Source of the DNA: Aphrocallistes beatrix
Lineage: Eukaryota; Porifera; Hexactinellida; Sceptrulophora; Aphrocallistidae
Assembly (NCBI GenBank): GCA_963281255.1
Contig: OY725503.1
Location: forward strand, 1,054,001-1,118,000
DNA length: 64,000 bases
Direction: 5' to 3'
Positions within the stretch are counted from its first letter, which is position 1; every line of letters starts with the position of its first letter. Both the position numbers and the translations under genes were made by a program. The notes under the pieces are model-generated. The model was given only the letters and a program-made list of their open reading frames with translations. It made no database searches and was not told the DNA's origin. This document shows, piece by piece, positions 33,156 to 46,726 of this stretch.

Positions 33156-33793
33156 TACAGATACGCCCAAAAGTTTGGAATATTCGTAATTTTATCCATA
33201 GTTCTAGTTTTACATTACTACTATGAATCATATATGCATTTATACTAGGCCAAGTTACATTATCGTTTTTCCTGAAAAATAAATGGGGAAACCTACCTTA
33301 CTATATTGAAAAAAGAAGTAAGGAAGCATATGAGACTCAGAGAAACCAATATCTTCCAACAAGACGGTGCTCCGCCTCATAGGTCAAAACTAGTGAAACA
33401 ATGGATTGCTAATCAAAAATTTAAGATACTAGAGGAATGGCCAGCAATTTCCCCTGATTTAAACGTCGTAGAAAATTGCTGGATCTATTTAAAAAAGAAG
33501 GTGGCAGAGCATAGACCAGGGTCTTTGACAGAATTGAAGGAGCGAATAATTCAAGTATGGATCAGCGAAATATCAAAGGAATTTTGCCATAGTCTAATTG
33601 ACTCAATGCCTAGGCGAATAGAAGTTGTCATTAAAGCAAAAGTGAAATCCACTAAATATTAGTTACTTGGAATGTAAAATAGTGCAGTTACTGTTACCAG
33701 TTACTGTAATGAACTAGTTAATGAAATTATACTATATATACAATTATCTGTTATAAGAATTTGTATTATTCCAAACTTTTGGGCGCCATTGTA
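33156..33793 (+). mobile_element. Tc1-like transposon, internally deleted
   Basis: Inverted ends of the Tc1 type (GCCCAAAAGTTTGGAAT and complement) flank a 118-aa fragment at 33306-33662. The fragment holds the C-terminal half of a DDE transposase: FQQDGAPPHRS with the second catalytic Asp, and SPDLNVVENCWIYLKKKV with the DD34E glutamate. The DNA-binding domain and first catalytic Asp are deleted. Confidence 0.85.
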
Positions 33794-33978
33794 GAGCCAG
33801 GACCGGTTCTACGGGGGGGTGTGACACCCCCCCACTATTTTAATGTAGTCGGTTATTTTCAATATAGTCGGCAGCTTCACATTTTAGTCGGCAGTTTCAC
33901 GTTTCTTTTATTTTAATGTAGTCGGTTATTTCCAATATATATATCCCTTAGGACTGACACGTCTTTTTGGTATGGGTG

Positions 33979-36826
33979 TGAAGTTAGCAGCACATTCAAC
34001 AGCGAAAAGTGAGCAGGGAATAATTAGTCCTAGTTTCACAGTGCCTTACAGGATCTTGATCAAATTTGAAACAGAACATTATGAGCGAGGTAGTTTTGTG
34101 TCATTTTAATATCTAACGCCTCCCAATTATAACCACATGACAATGACGATGCAAATTTGATGAAATTTCTATAGGATTTCACTATAGCTCAAAATGAGCA
34201 GAGTATAACTAGTTCTAGTTTCACAGTGCCTTGTAGAATCTTGATCAAATTTGAAACAGAACATTAGAATATAATATACTATAAGTGTTAATTCATAATA
34301 TTAAATTTTACAAATTAATAATAGTGCCTCCGATCTTCTGGAATTTCAATGTGCAGAGGAAACCTGGAATCCATACAGTTTAATGTGATGATTTCGAGTC
34401 TTGGTCAAACCTGTTTATGATTATTGTCCAACAAATTTATGAATTCACCACAGAGCTAAGATTAACATCCAGTGAATCCAAAACTTAGTTTTACGCGGAT
34501 GATGATGAATATGTACTAATACAATATAACTAATTAATTGATATCACTTGTAATTAACTAATGCGAAAATAAATGTAATATGGTTTCGAATGAAAATATT
34601 TTCAAAATATAGTAATATTTAAATGATAAAACTATCTAAAATTACTATTTGCTACTTATACAATTCATTGTTAACAAATCGATTTGGTTCATTTGATGTG
34701 TGCAGATTACTCGAATGGTCAGTTTTTATTCTTAGGGTTTTCATCACAGCTGAATAGATTTTAAATTTCTTTCTTTTTTTTAATTTTAGAAAATGGTGAT
34801 AACAAATTTATCATTTGTCAGAATCTACCTTCGAAGATACTAAATGCTTTATCGAAATTTGAATTGTGTAAATTCACTGTACTGGAAAATCTTAACCTGA
34901 CTAGAAATTGGCGTAATCCGTTCGGTTTTTGGGGAAAGCTCGCAAAAATGGTATATGGTCGAAATCGTCTAGAACTACGAGCAAAGCTTATGAATATATG
35001 GCGCAACAACAGATACAACAATCACAGGTTCAAACAAATTTTTTCACTACATCCTTACCTACAAGTATTAAATTTTCTGATCTACCGTGTGAAGTTTTTT
35101 CAGATTTTGTAAGTATATCGTGTCCATTAGCAGAAAATAATTTTCGTGATGATGCTATCTTATCAAATAGGAATGATTCAACCCATGAGATTGAACAAGG
35201 CGAGATTCATTTAATAATGCATGAATGGTTAAGAATCTCAAAGTTTTTTGAAATTAAGAACAAATTAGAACCAGAATGCAATTTCAAAAGATCATTTCGC
35301 GAATCAAGTATCACAAAGTCGTCATTTAGCAGGCGAGAGAAGGGAAACTATATCAGAACAACTCAGAATAAAAGTGTTTCAAATTTCCATCATTCTCTGT
35401 TCACTGAACCTGACATTTTTACTGCGGCAACTTTAATTCTTTGCATTCAACTGATGTACTCAGAAAAGTAAAATCCTAACACATGTCAAAATCCAGGTTT
35501 AACAATGACATGTGGCAAGACATAATCAGTACCCAAATATCTTTTAAAAGTACTGTCATAGGTGAAAAATGAGTGGAAAAAATGGAGCAATGCATTATGA
35601 TGATAGCCTTGATGACGAACTTATCTCCGTTGAAGGGATTATATTTCATTATCACGGGAATTTCAAGCCAGCAACACAAAGCTGGCAGAAAGAAAAATGC
35701 AAATTTCTGCAAATGACGTATACAAAGGGTGTTTTGTATGAGAACGAAGCTATTGAAAATCCCTGGAAATTCGACAGCTAATACCTTCTAGAGAGAACAG
35801 AATCTCACCAGATGGCAATGGCCTATTTAGATCACTGTCTTACGTAATTGCAGGACAGATAGCTATCACCAATAAATAAGAGGGCTCTTAATACAAAAAA
35901 TGAAAGGAGAATATAGAGAAATATGCTCGAAGTATTGTAACGCTCGAAATGATTGCTACCCGAAGCGCGTTGCAACACAATAGAAGAATATCTCAAAATA
36001 AGCTTGATGGACCGATTAGAATCTTGGGGTACTGACTTAGAAATATTCTTAGCAGCACAGATCCTAGGTACTGACATTTTTGTCTATAAAGATGAAAGAA
36101 AATGTTGGATAAATTTTTCAGGGTATTTTTTCAATGATAAACATTCTTCTCATAACCTGACAGAGAATAGGATTTACCTGAGATTGTTTAGAGATCATTT
36201 TCAACCAGTAATACAGGTGAAATAAGTAGGAAGCATACAAATTGGATCACAAACCAAATTAATTGATCATTTTGGATGAAAATGTTAGTTAACGATATTT
36301 ACTTATACAAGGATTAGCCTTGACATACATTAGGATAGCGTATTGTGAAATTAGAAGCTATAGAATCATCTAAATGTGTTATATTGTCAGTCAGTATTCA
36401 ATTCAATAGTTGCACATTGCACACTAGCTATAGTGAGTTAAATAGAAATGTCCATTTTTTGCATCATCATTGTCACGTGGTTTTAATCGGGAGGTGTTAG
36501 ATATTAAAATGACACAAAACTACCTCGCTCATAATGTTCTGTTTCAAATTTGATCAAGATTCTACAAGGCACTGTGAAACTAGAACAAGTTATACCCTGC
36601 TCACTTTAAACTATAGTGAAATCCTATATAAATTTCATCAAATTTGCATCGTCATTGTCATGTGGTTATAATTGGGAAGCGTTAGATATTAAAATGACAC
36701 AAAACTACCTCGCTCATAATGTTCTGTTTCAAATTTGATCAAGATTCTATGAGGAACTGCCAAGTTATAATCAATTATACCCTGCTCACTTTTCGCTGCT
36801 GAACGTGTTGCTAACTTCACATCCAT
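33979..36826. mobile_element. Element with long inverted ends and an OTU-domain fragment
   Basis: Left (33979-34264) and right (about 36470-36826) ends are inverted copies, each containing a roughly 200-bp subrepeat. They include GATCAAATTTGAAACAGAAC and GAGCGAGGTAGTTTTGTGTC. The ends themselves read as a short coding segment finishing RILIKFETEHYERGSFVSF, pointing inward. The interior has decayed frames (34929-35471, 35569-35781) and an OTU-type cysteine protease region at about 35800-36225 (GLFRSLSYVIAG; WGTDLEIFLAAQILGTDIFV; DHFQPV). The element looks broken in several places. Class unresolved; no target duplication identified. Confidence 0.5.
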
Positions 36827-37605
36827 CTTTTTGGTTGTCCTTTTAGTGAAAAAGTCAATTTGATTCATAACTCTTTGCAATAGTGTGGCAACTGTGACAC
36901 AATTTACAATTATCATTATTAAGTATCGTATGTGCAATTGAACTTTGGAGCAGTTCTAATGTCATCATCTTTCTCTCCAAATCAATGATAATTTAGCTTC
37001 ATCGATTCCCTTGGGAGAGCGAAATGATGTCCTTTTTTCATCCTTACTCAATAATGAAAACTGAAATAATCTGGTTATTTGCTCCGAACGACAGAGTAGC
37101 TGGATAGCACTTCTGGCATTAGGAAAATCTTGCATACCTACATGCCAACCGTCCCGGGGGTTTTTCACTCTTCTCCTGAGCTAATTTTGACAAGTGTCCC
37201 GTTTTTACATGAAATCTCCCTATGTCCGTTTTTTGGGATTCCGTGTATAATACCTTTCTGATGCGTCCCGCTTTTATCATCAGGTTGACATGTATGATCT
37301 TGACTAATGGCAACCACGTTAAGCTTAAGGTATTCGGGCAATTCTTTTGATGGACCCATATAAATTTCGTCGAAGATAACGACAAAGGTTTATTTTTGCA
37401 TTCGGGGCAGGAAAATCGTCACTGGACATGTTCTCTGGACTTTTCAATATGTGGATTTATCATACAGTTTCGAAAAGGCGATATGCAGAAGTAACACCCG
37501 TAAAAACCCTAGATCAACCGTTGAAACTAGTTTCCAGCATATTTTTGTGATCTATTCACTTTATTTACGATATATTGTATACATAAATAAATAAATAATG
37601 TATCA
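36827..37605. other. Decayed coding-like sequence, unidentified
   Basis: Minus-strand frames between 36830 and 37385 read like eroded protein (for example GRFHVKTGHLSKLAQEKSEK), but I do not recognise a family. They may belong to the neighbouring inverted-end element. From 37386 to 37605 nothing is seen. Confidence 0.3.
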
Positions 37606-38076
37606 TACAGTTGCGGAAATAAAATATTCGGAATTATGTGTAATTACATGTGTAATTACACGTGTAATTACACGTGTAATTACATGTGTAATTACACATG
37701 TAATTACATGTGTAATTACATGTGTAATTACATGTGTAATTACAAGTGTAATTACATGTGTAATTACAAGTGTAATTACATGTGTAATTACACGTGTAAT
37801 TACATGTGTAATTACATGTGTAATTACATGTGTAATTACACGTGTAATTACATGTGTAATTACATGTGTAATTACATGTGTAATTACATGTGTAATTACA
37901 TGTGTAATTACACGTGTAATTACATGTGTAATTACATGTGTAATTACACGTGTAATTACATGTGTAATTACATGTGTAATTACATGTGTAATTACACGTG
38001 TAATTACATGTGTAATTACACATGTAATTTCACATGTAATTATACATAATTCCGAATATTTTATTTCCGCAACTGT
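37606..38076. repeat. Palindromic 12-bp minisatellite bounded by inverted repeats
   Basis: The inner array (about 37637-38040) is some 33 copies of TGTAATTACAYG, each containing the palindrome TGTAATTACA; the variable position is mainly C or T. It is flanked by exact inverted ends that include TTGCGGAAATAAAATATTCG. The whole block can fold on itself in many registers. Both strands read as open frames only because the unit is a multiple of three. Confidence 0.9.
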
Positions 38077-38152
38077 CGTTCAACCAAACCCAGACCTATA
38101 GCCATAAAGACAAACAATCTTTTGAGCAGTAGCAAATTTTAAGGTGTCAATA

Positions 38153-38637
38153 TACACTGCCTGAACTAAAGTATTCGTACACCCAATAATTCCCCATGTA
38201 AAGAGTTATAATACTGATTTATTTAGCGAGTCAAGGTATTTAATTGGTGAGAGATACACTCAATTTAACTTCAAATTCAAATTCTCCACATTCAAATTAC
38301 CTACTTTATAAATTTTCAACTTACTTACTTTCTTCAAGAAAAAGTTAAGTGTTTTCAGCATTTGCTTTCCTACGCCACATGTCGCGAGTGATCACCATTG
38401 TATATGATGGCATTGGTGGTATGAGGTGGCACAGTTTGAAAATCTTTAACCTTGTGGGAGTGTAAACAAGTTGAAAGATGAGAAAGTGAGTAATTCGAAT
38501 ATGGAGTATTCGAATTTGAAGTTAAATTAAGCGTATCTCTTACCAATTAAATACCTTGACTCGCTAAAAAAATCAGTATTATAACTATTTATATGGGGAA
38601 TTATGGGGTGTACGAATACTTTTGTTCAGGCAGTGTA
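38153..38637. mobile_element. MITE family B, Tc1/mariner-type
   Basis: A 485-bp element between TA dinucleotides. Ends CACTGCCTGAACTAAAGTAT and complement; inner complementary halves meet near GTATATGATGGC. Same length and layout as family A (5529-6006), including that central word, but otherwise diverged. Confidence 0.75.
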
Positions 38638-38941
38638 TATCTGCCAAAATGCACACCAGATGAAACATCTTTTCGACGTAATTTCCATCGATAAAATCTC
38701 CGTCGATGTTGTGTCCTCTATTCCATTTTAGCTAAATAGGCCGGATTTAATTATCCTTCTTTGTCCATTGCAAATCATCTCACGCACTGACGTATCATAT
38801 TTGAGTTGTAATTGTACATTCAGCAAAGTATCATATTTGAGTTGTAATTGTATATTCAGGAAATTCAATAGCATAGCTATGTCCCATACATTGGCTGATT
38901 TCACTGTATTTCTTGATACGTAGTACTCTATTGGATACGTC

Positions 38942-39003
38942 AGGGTTCTATCTGCAGGGGGAAGCTCCCCCCCCCCAATTTAACATCCTAGATAGAACCT
39001 TGT
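38942..39003. repeat. 62-bp mini inverted-repeat element
   Basis: AGGGTTCTATCT at the left and AGATAGAACCTT at the right with a C-run between. Followed at 39050-39112 by three copies of TGAGATTAGGTTTTT-like words. Confidence 0.5.
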
Positions 39004-39558
39004 ACGTACTGAACTACCATGTACAGGGCTATCAACCTGAGGTCACGAAATCTTGAGATTAGGTTTTTACTTTTTGAGATTAGGTTTTTAAATCGTGAGA
39101 TTAGGTTATTATACGTAGATAACTACCCGATGATTAGCATTTTTAGCGTTTAGTGATGTATTGTTGAATTTATGGAATGCTTGACAATCCAGGAGTTTTG
39201 GTTTTCAAAATCCTGGGAAATTTTCTAATGGGTTTGACAAGTTCATATTAAAATTCGTGTCAATGAAACAAATTTGATAATCTCCCGTCCCGTCCTTCAC
39301 TCCAATCAAATTTCTGATTCTCTTGGCTTGTTCACGATGTTTCTTTAATCGCGCTCAATAAATAACGATATGGTACAGCAAATATTCCAAAATTTCGTGC
39401 TCTTAAACATGTTTAGACAGAAATCATACACCTAAAGTAGCATCTCACACTATAGAATATTTCTTTCTTTACACTATACTAAGTAAGATCTGGTTGTTAA
39501 TTTAGAAATTGCTCTCGTTTCCATTGAGTTTCTTTTAGTATGAAATGGTAATGAACCA

Positions 39559-39715
39559 AAGATAATAACAAAAGAATATTGTTATTGCTAGTTATCTACA
39601 TAATAACAAAAGAATCTTGTTATTGCTAGTTATCTACATAATAACAAAAGAATCTTGTTATTGCTAGTTATCTACATAATAACAAAAGAATCTTGTAATT
39701 GCTAGTTATTGTTCA
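39559..39715. repeat. Tandem repeat, about 40 bp x 4
   Basis: The unit is ATAATAACAAAAGAATCTTG followed by TTATTGCTAGTTATCTAC. Copies are nearly identical, so it is recent. Confidence 0.85.
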
Positions 39716-40030
39716 CAACCAAGACATTAATGTTAACAAAGGATGTCGTCGATCTTTCTGGAACTTTTCCGCCTGACTTCACCGATGCTATGGTAAGAAT
39801 TTATCCCACACAATTAGAAATTACAAGTATTTGATGTGCCAAAACTTGTTTTAACATTGGTCCAATTATAATATCACTTTTAGTTGGAAAATGGTTTAGT
39901 ATGTTGCCTTTACTAATCACGTGTACATTTCATGATTTCTTGCACAATGTTAGCCTACAAGCTGTACTGACCGGATATGGACATATACACAAACTTCAAT
40001 CATACTTTCATCAGGAGTATATATCTAGAC

Positions 40031-40039
40031 TATAAATAG
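40031..40039 (+). promoter_or_regulatory. TATA box of the adhesion GPCR gene
   Basis: TATAAATAG lies about 40 bases before the signal-peptide ATG, implying a 5' leader of only about 15-20 bases if used in the usual way. Confidence 0.55.
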
Positions 40040-40077
40040 AAGTATGAAGATATATTTGATTGTACTTAACTACAAAG

Positions 40078-43000
40078 ATGATTGTACTACTACGGTGTAT
40101 AGCTATATTATTACTAAGTTGCTTCTTCTATAGACAAGGTAATGCATTTATTAGTATATAATTCTACGATCCTTTTCATAAACCTAATTTCTCCAAATTT
40201 CATAATTATTATTTCTTTGATATTTAGCACTAGCAGAATGCACTACATAGTATGTATACTACAGTATAATTTAGTTACACGAACGCACTTGGCGGACTTC
40301 CATAGCGCAGCTAGTGAACACTTCGTGTTCACAGAATCTCCTTACGTGTTCCTGGGAATGTAGACAAATTCAGAAACCTCTACTGGGGTGATTAATATTG
40401 ATACTTCCACTGATCCATTTCAAATTTGTTTATTTTATGAATGTATTAGAAGCAAAAAAACGAACATAAGATCGAACATGCCCTACTTAATATACGGCTA
40501 TATATGTCACCGAGAAGGCCATAAAACGAAGAGGCCAGTTTTAACAAAGTCAAAATTTAATTAGACCGATAATCAAAAACCGCTTCCGATAGACATTTGA
40601 AATGTATTATTACCATATACAAACATTATATCAGAGTATCCAATTCCGCTATCAAAAATTTGATATGTCATCATGTAATTGTGCAATAGGCTCTATTTAG
40701 AACTGAAAATGTTGCTGTTCCAGCTCATATTAAACATCATTATCTGCATTTCTAATGCCTGATTTTTTTGATAGAGCAACAATAGGAAAACCTCAAGCCA
40801 AAAAATCTGAAAATTTAGTTGTAATGTCTATGCATTCCTCAGTTGCTATGGAAACAAAAAATTACTTTTTTAAGCCATAACTGGAAAAGTATAGATCGTA
40901 GACACTAAGAAATTATACCATTTAATCCGTAATCTATTACTTCCTATATGAGAATAATAATATTCACATGTCTATTTTTAATAAGTTCTGAGTTATCTAG
41001 GATTTTATCATGATCTATAGAGAAGTAATGAGATGTGACAAAATCCTAGATAACTCAGAACTTATTGAAAATAGACATGTGAATATTATTATTCTCATAT
41101 AGGAAGTAATAATTTACGGATTAAATGGTATAATTTCTTAGTGTCTACGATCTATACTTTTCCAGTTATGGCTTAAACATGTAATTTTTTGTTTCCATAG
41201 CAACTGAGGAATGCATAGACAATACAACTAAAATTTTCAGATCTTTTGGCTTAAGGTCTTCATATTGTTGCTCTATCAAAAAATCAAGCATTAGAAATGC
41301 AGATAATGATGTTTAATATGAGCTGGAACAGCAACATTTTCAGTTCTAAATAGAGCCTATAGCACAATCACATGATGACATATCAAATTTTTGACTGTGG
41401 AATTGGATACTCTGATATAATGTTTGTTTCTGGTAATAATACATTTCAAATGTCTATCGGAAGCGGTTTTTGATTTATCGGTCTAATTAAATATTGACTT
41501 TGTTAAAACTGGCCTCTTCGTTTTATGGCCTTCTCGGAGACATATATAGCCGTATATTAAGTAGGCCGTGGATAGAAATACGATATTTTGAATCTACACC
41601 CTTAAAAACAGGTCAACAGTTGAGAGTTAGTCTCTTGCTTATTTTTAGGATTTGTTTACTTTATGGATCTATTGTAAACCAAACCAAATTTTTATCATAG
41701 ATTATTTCGAAATTGCGATATTCGAATCTACTCCCCTAAAACCGCCATATTAACTGTTGGAAGCTAGTCTCTAGCATAGTCTTCAAAATTCGCCAGGAGT
41801 TGTAAAAATATGTATATAAAGTTGTGAAAATGTATGCTTTTTTATTGCAACACGCAAATAAAATTAAGACATCTATGCAAGTTATTGGTTTGAAGTATTA
41901 ATAACAATGACAATATATTGTAGTGCCATACATTGATTTATATTGTGAGAGTGAAACTATATATTGTATAGATAAGATGTTAAAAATTGGTTTCTGTTTT
42001 CTTGCAGTGTAAAGTAATTCGTAACAGGACCTGTTACGAATTACTTCAAATATAGGATTTCTAAAAACTTGATATTTATTGCACTACGTTGATACCTTTT
42101 GGAGATTAAGACAACCACTTGTATATAACGGTCACCTGTGTATAACGGCCAATTTTGTCCAGTCCCTCGGGTGGCCGTTATATACAGGTTCCACTGTACT
42201 TATAATTTTCTACCTAATAATTACATCATGCCTAAGAGGAAGTTTTGCTACGAGGGGGATCTATATCCTTTTTATCACTTCATTTATTACTACCATTTCA
42301 CTTGTGCCAGTGTTTGTATCAGTATTACAGCTTAACTATTGAATCAATAACGTATTTAGCAAACTGTATCTAGCGTCGTTTTTATAATCTAGGAACATAA
42401 CCCCACTATTCTCATTGAACTTACGTCTTGCCGTTCGCGATTTTGCCATTCGCGGCAATTCTCATGAACGTAACCCCCGCGAACGGCGAGGGATACCTGT
42501 ATATAAATAAGATAAAGATGTCTTAAAAGCAGTTTCAAATTTTAACTACAGAATTCCCAGTATTCAGTGCCATAGAAAATGGCTGGGAGACATCCTCAAT
42601 ATCGGGGACACTGTGTCCCCACTGGGTATTCTACTGCTAAGACCTCCTTTTTATAAATATTGTTTTAAAATGCCGGAAATCGCGGTTTAACTTCATATAT
42701 CCGTATCTAAAATATCTGAATTATTAGGTATAAAAGTATATATCATCATTCTCACAGTTTTCATTCATTCATTCATTCATTCATTCTATGTTTAGTTGCT
42801 GGAGAATCTTGTACAGACTTCTGTTATTCAGTGACTTCAAGCTCCTCGTACGATTGGGATGATGCTAATGCTGAATGTGAGAATTCGGGAGGAAGCTTAG
42901 TACTGAGAACCATACTGAAAAATGCCAGTACAATACTAAGCAATCTGAGTGCAAGCGAAACAGTTCGTCCTCCGTTTTGGATTGGACTGAGAGAATATTA

Positions 43001-46000
43001 TGAATGGATTGACGGTACTAGACTTGAAAATAAGTCAGTTCAAGGTAGTAAAGGAAGATGCGTCCGTGTTCAAGGAAATTATTCAGAGTTAATAGCTGAA
43101 GAATGTAGTCAGAATTACTCGTTTTCTTTATGTCAAAGACGAAAGAACACAAGTAAGGATTAATAAATAACAAGCGCGCTTCGCGCGCTTGCGCTGCGCT
43201 GCGCGGCTTGCGGACACTGCGGGTGCCTGGAGTTACTCAATCTAAACTATTTTTGGAATTTTTTTTCCTTTATATATATATTGTAAACAAAGGCCAAAGA
43301 ATAATTTTTCATATGGATCCGAAAATATGATATTCGAAATCTACACCCCTGAAAACCCCATATCAACCGTTGAAAGCTAGTTTCTTGCCTATTTTTGTAA
43401 TTTGTTTACTTTATGTATCTATTGTAAACAAATAATTTATCATATTGATCTGAAAATATGATATTCGAAATTTACACCCCTAAAAAACCCTTGTCAACCG
43501 TTGGAAGCTAGTCTCTAGCATATAATTTTCAAAATTCGTCAAATCGTGTGAAAATATGTATATAAAGGTGTGAAAATATACAAATAACCTTTTTACTGCC
43601 ATACACTATAATATATAATTGAGACATTTATATAAGTTATTGCTTTGAAGTATTAATAACAATGACAGCCTACAATATTATCGTATAATGATTTCTATTG
43701 TGAGAGTAAAGCCGTACATAGTATCGTGTAGAAAAGGTGTGAAAAATTGTTTTCCATTTTTTTTGCAGAGGTGTGAAAATTTCGCTTAGCTTTTCGAACT
43801 TAATCCTAGATTCATCATTTGACACCTACATGCCAATTTTCGTATCTCTACGACTTGCCAATTCTTCAATCAATTCGGACAAACAAACAAACAAACAAAA
43901 AAAATCCTAGTATTTTAATATATAAGATTTTAGTAAAATGTGCCCAATTTACTAATCAAAACCAAATATAAAAGTAAATGATTTAAGACTATTTATATCG
44001 AAAGATTTGGGTTACTCAGATTAATGCAGAATTGAAACTCCAGATAAATATTAATTTTAGAGAATTATCCAAACATAAGTTTACTCTGTTTTACATTCTT
44101 TTAGACGATTCAACTTCATGTCAGTGTGCAATGCTATCTTCTACTACTAATACTACAACTATTAGAACTACTAATAGTACTCCTGTGACTTCTGGTAATT
44201 TTACATTTTGCTTAGGATAACAATGTTCTTATATTTTAAATCACCGCTTTAATGCTCTCACATAATCAGGTCACATTATCACTTTTACATTATTCATATT
44301 AAAGTCCCGCTTTGTTCGTCTAATCCATAATTGGAAATTTATAATTAATACTGCCATAATGAAGTAGATTCAAATTCCATTTTAAAAAATACAAAGAAAA
44401 ATATGTGACATTCTTATTGATTTTAGGTGTTCTCTTATTGGAAATTAACCTACGTTTTAATGAAGAAGCAATGAGTTGCAATTTTTGTGTATTGAAGGAA
44501 TTTATGCTTTTGACTTGGAAAAAGGAATCAATAGTGGAGTCAATAGTTTACATATTTAAATGGATGAGTGACTATGTCACTCGAATTAGTCTTGTTGATA
44601 TGTTTACTATTACTAGTGATTAAACTGCACTAAAATGTAATGCCAATATAGTATGCCAAACATAACTTTATGGTTAACGGCACTTAGTAAAGATATGATA
44701 AATATTTTCCTCTATTTACGAATAATCTAAAAGTGAAAGTAAAGTTGACATTTTAACAAAATCTTATATTTAATTACGACAGATCGCGCATCTTTTTTAA
44801 TATTTTCACAAAAGTCTAACAAATATCACGCTTATTCAATGATTTTAATTTGATTAACCAAATTATTTCTAGTTCCTGAATCCTGTCCAGATTACTATTA
44901 TGAAGTGAGTAATGACACAAAGAGTTGGGAAGAAGCTAGTGCTACGTGTGAGGAAATGGGAGGGAGTTTAGCATTGAGTAATATCCTGAATGATTTCAGT
45001 ACTGTACTAAATGGTGGAGAAGACAGATTTTGGATTGGATTGAGAGGATATTACATATGGAACGACGGTTTGAAAGAATATAGACCAATTCAGAATGGGG
45101 GTAATGGTTGTGTTGTAATGGACAAGAACGGAACTCTTCATAATCAATCTTGTAACATGCAACAACAATACATTTGCCAGATAAGGAGTACAAGAAGTAA
45201 GAACTAAGGAATATTATAATCAGGGTCGCTTAATGTGAACTACCAGGAGACCAAAAAATGTTTCATATAGAAAGATTTCACATTAAGCAGACTTGCTTCA
45301 ATATACAAATCATGTATAAATAATGAAATTAGGACCAGAAGGTTAAGTCATAATAAACGAATGTTCATATTAAGCGATCCTGACTGTGTTTAATATAAAA
45401 TTGCACTACTAGTCTATAGAAATTCGTATACATTAATTGATGCTAATATTTAATAATTGCATTAGAATTAGAATTTGAAATATTACACACTACAACATGT
45501 TTATTTCAATTACTTTTGAAACATTGACCGAAATATTAAAAAGATAATCTTAATAAATATATTCTAAGTATAATTTAATATATAGAGGTCATTGGTCGAA
45601 TGGAATTTCTAAACTTATCTGATTTACCAAAATTTAGATATCTCAACAGACTCGGAGAGGAGCTACAGTCGTGTGTGTGAAAATACAGTTACAAACAATG
45701 GGTTTTGTTATGAAGTGATTGAGATGAATGTTAGTTGGAATGCTGCTAACTCAACTTGTAAAAGTTTGGGAAGACAGTTAGCGAGAATAACAGATAATAA
45801 TATAAGAGAAAATATCCGTGGAAATTTAAATAATATGAACAACTATTGGATTGGATTGAGACGAGATGGGAACACTAGTAACTTTGTATTAACAGATGGT
45901 ACAATTCTCCAATACTCGAACTTGGATGTATGTCAGCCTAGTGAAGATGGAGATTGTGTGGCTGTTAGAGGTAGTGATTCTAAGTGGATCACTCAGAGCT

Positions 46001-46691
46001 GTGAGAGTAGTAACTCTCTCGTGTGTGAGAGAGGTAAGTTCAGTGTCATCCTTCTATTCTAAATAATTTTCATGAACCGTTGACTAAGATCTTGACAATA
46101 ATCATGATTTAATTGATGCAATGAAATCAACTTTTAAGAATTCAGCAGTTTCTAATTTGTTCTGTAAAGAAAGGTTTGACAGCCTAATTTATATAAACAA
46201 GCGCGCTTCGCGCTTGCTTGCGCTGCGCGGCTGGCGGACACTTCGTGTCCGCCGGAGGCTCCCTTCGGTCGCCTGGAGTCACATTGGTTAATTATAAGGG
46301 AGATAACATCTCTAAATATGTCTGTTCTACTGTGCTAATCGATATCACTCGAAAAATCACCAAATTTGTCAATTTTAAAATTTTTGATGCGTAATGATGA
46401 CGTCATAACAAAGTGATGAGTCATCATTTTTTGATGAAAGTCGCATCATATGTGAGGTATGTTAGTATACAGATTCTATTAAAATTTCAGCCTTCTATCT
46501 CCTATAATGGCTGAGTTATGCCCGAATAACTGTGTTGCTTAACTTTTAAAAATGTGACAATGACGTCATAATTCCATGATGAGTCGACATTTTGCTCTGA
46601 ACTCAGAACTTACTGGAGCCATAGCCAAAATACTCCCACATGCCAAAAATCAGCCTTCTGCGCCCGGCAATTTCTTCAATCAATTCGTTAC

Positions 46692-46726
<35 letters not shown>

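Noticed and set aside
37636-38040. Possible CRISPR-like regular repeat
   Set aside because: There are no spacers: units are contiguous 12-mers in a eukaryotic genome.
37634-38049. Long frames on both strands encoding repeated CNYT/CNYM or CVIT units
   Set aside because: They arise only because the 12-bp minisatellite unit is divisible by three and lacks stops in several frames.
44405-44623. Possible extra GPCR exon after TTTTAG at about 44427
   Set aside because: It has no donor in the needed phase, no lectin or linker character and no supporting motif.
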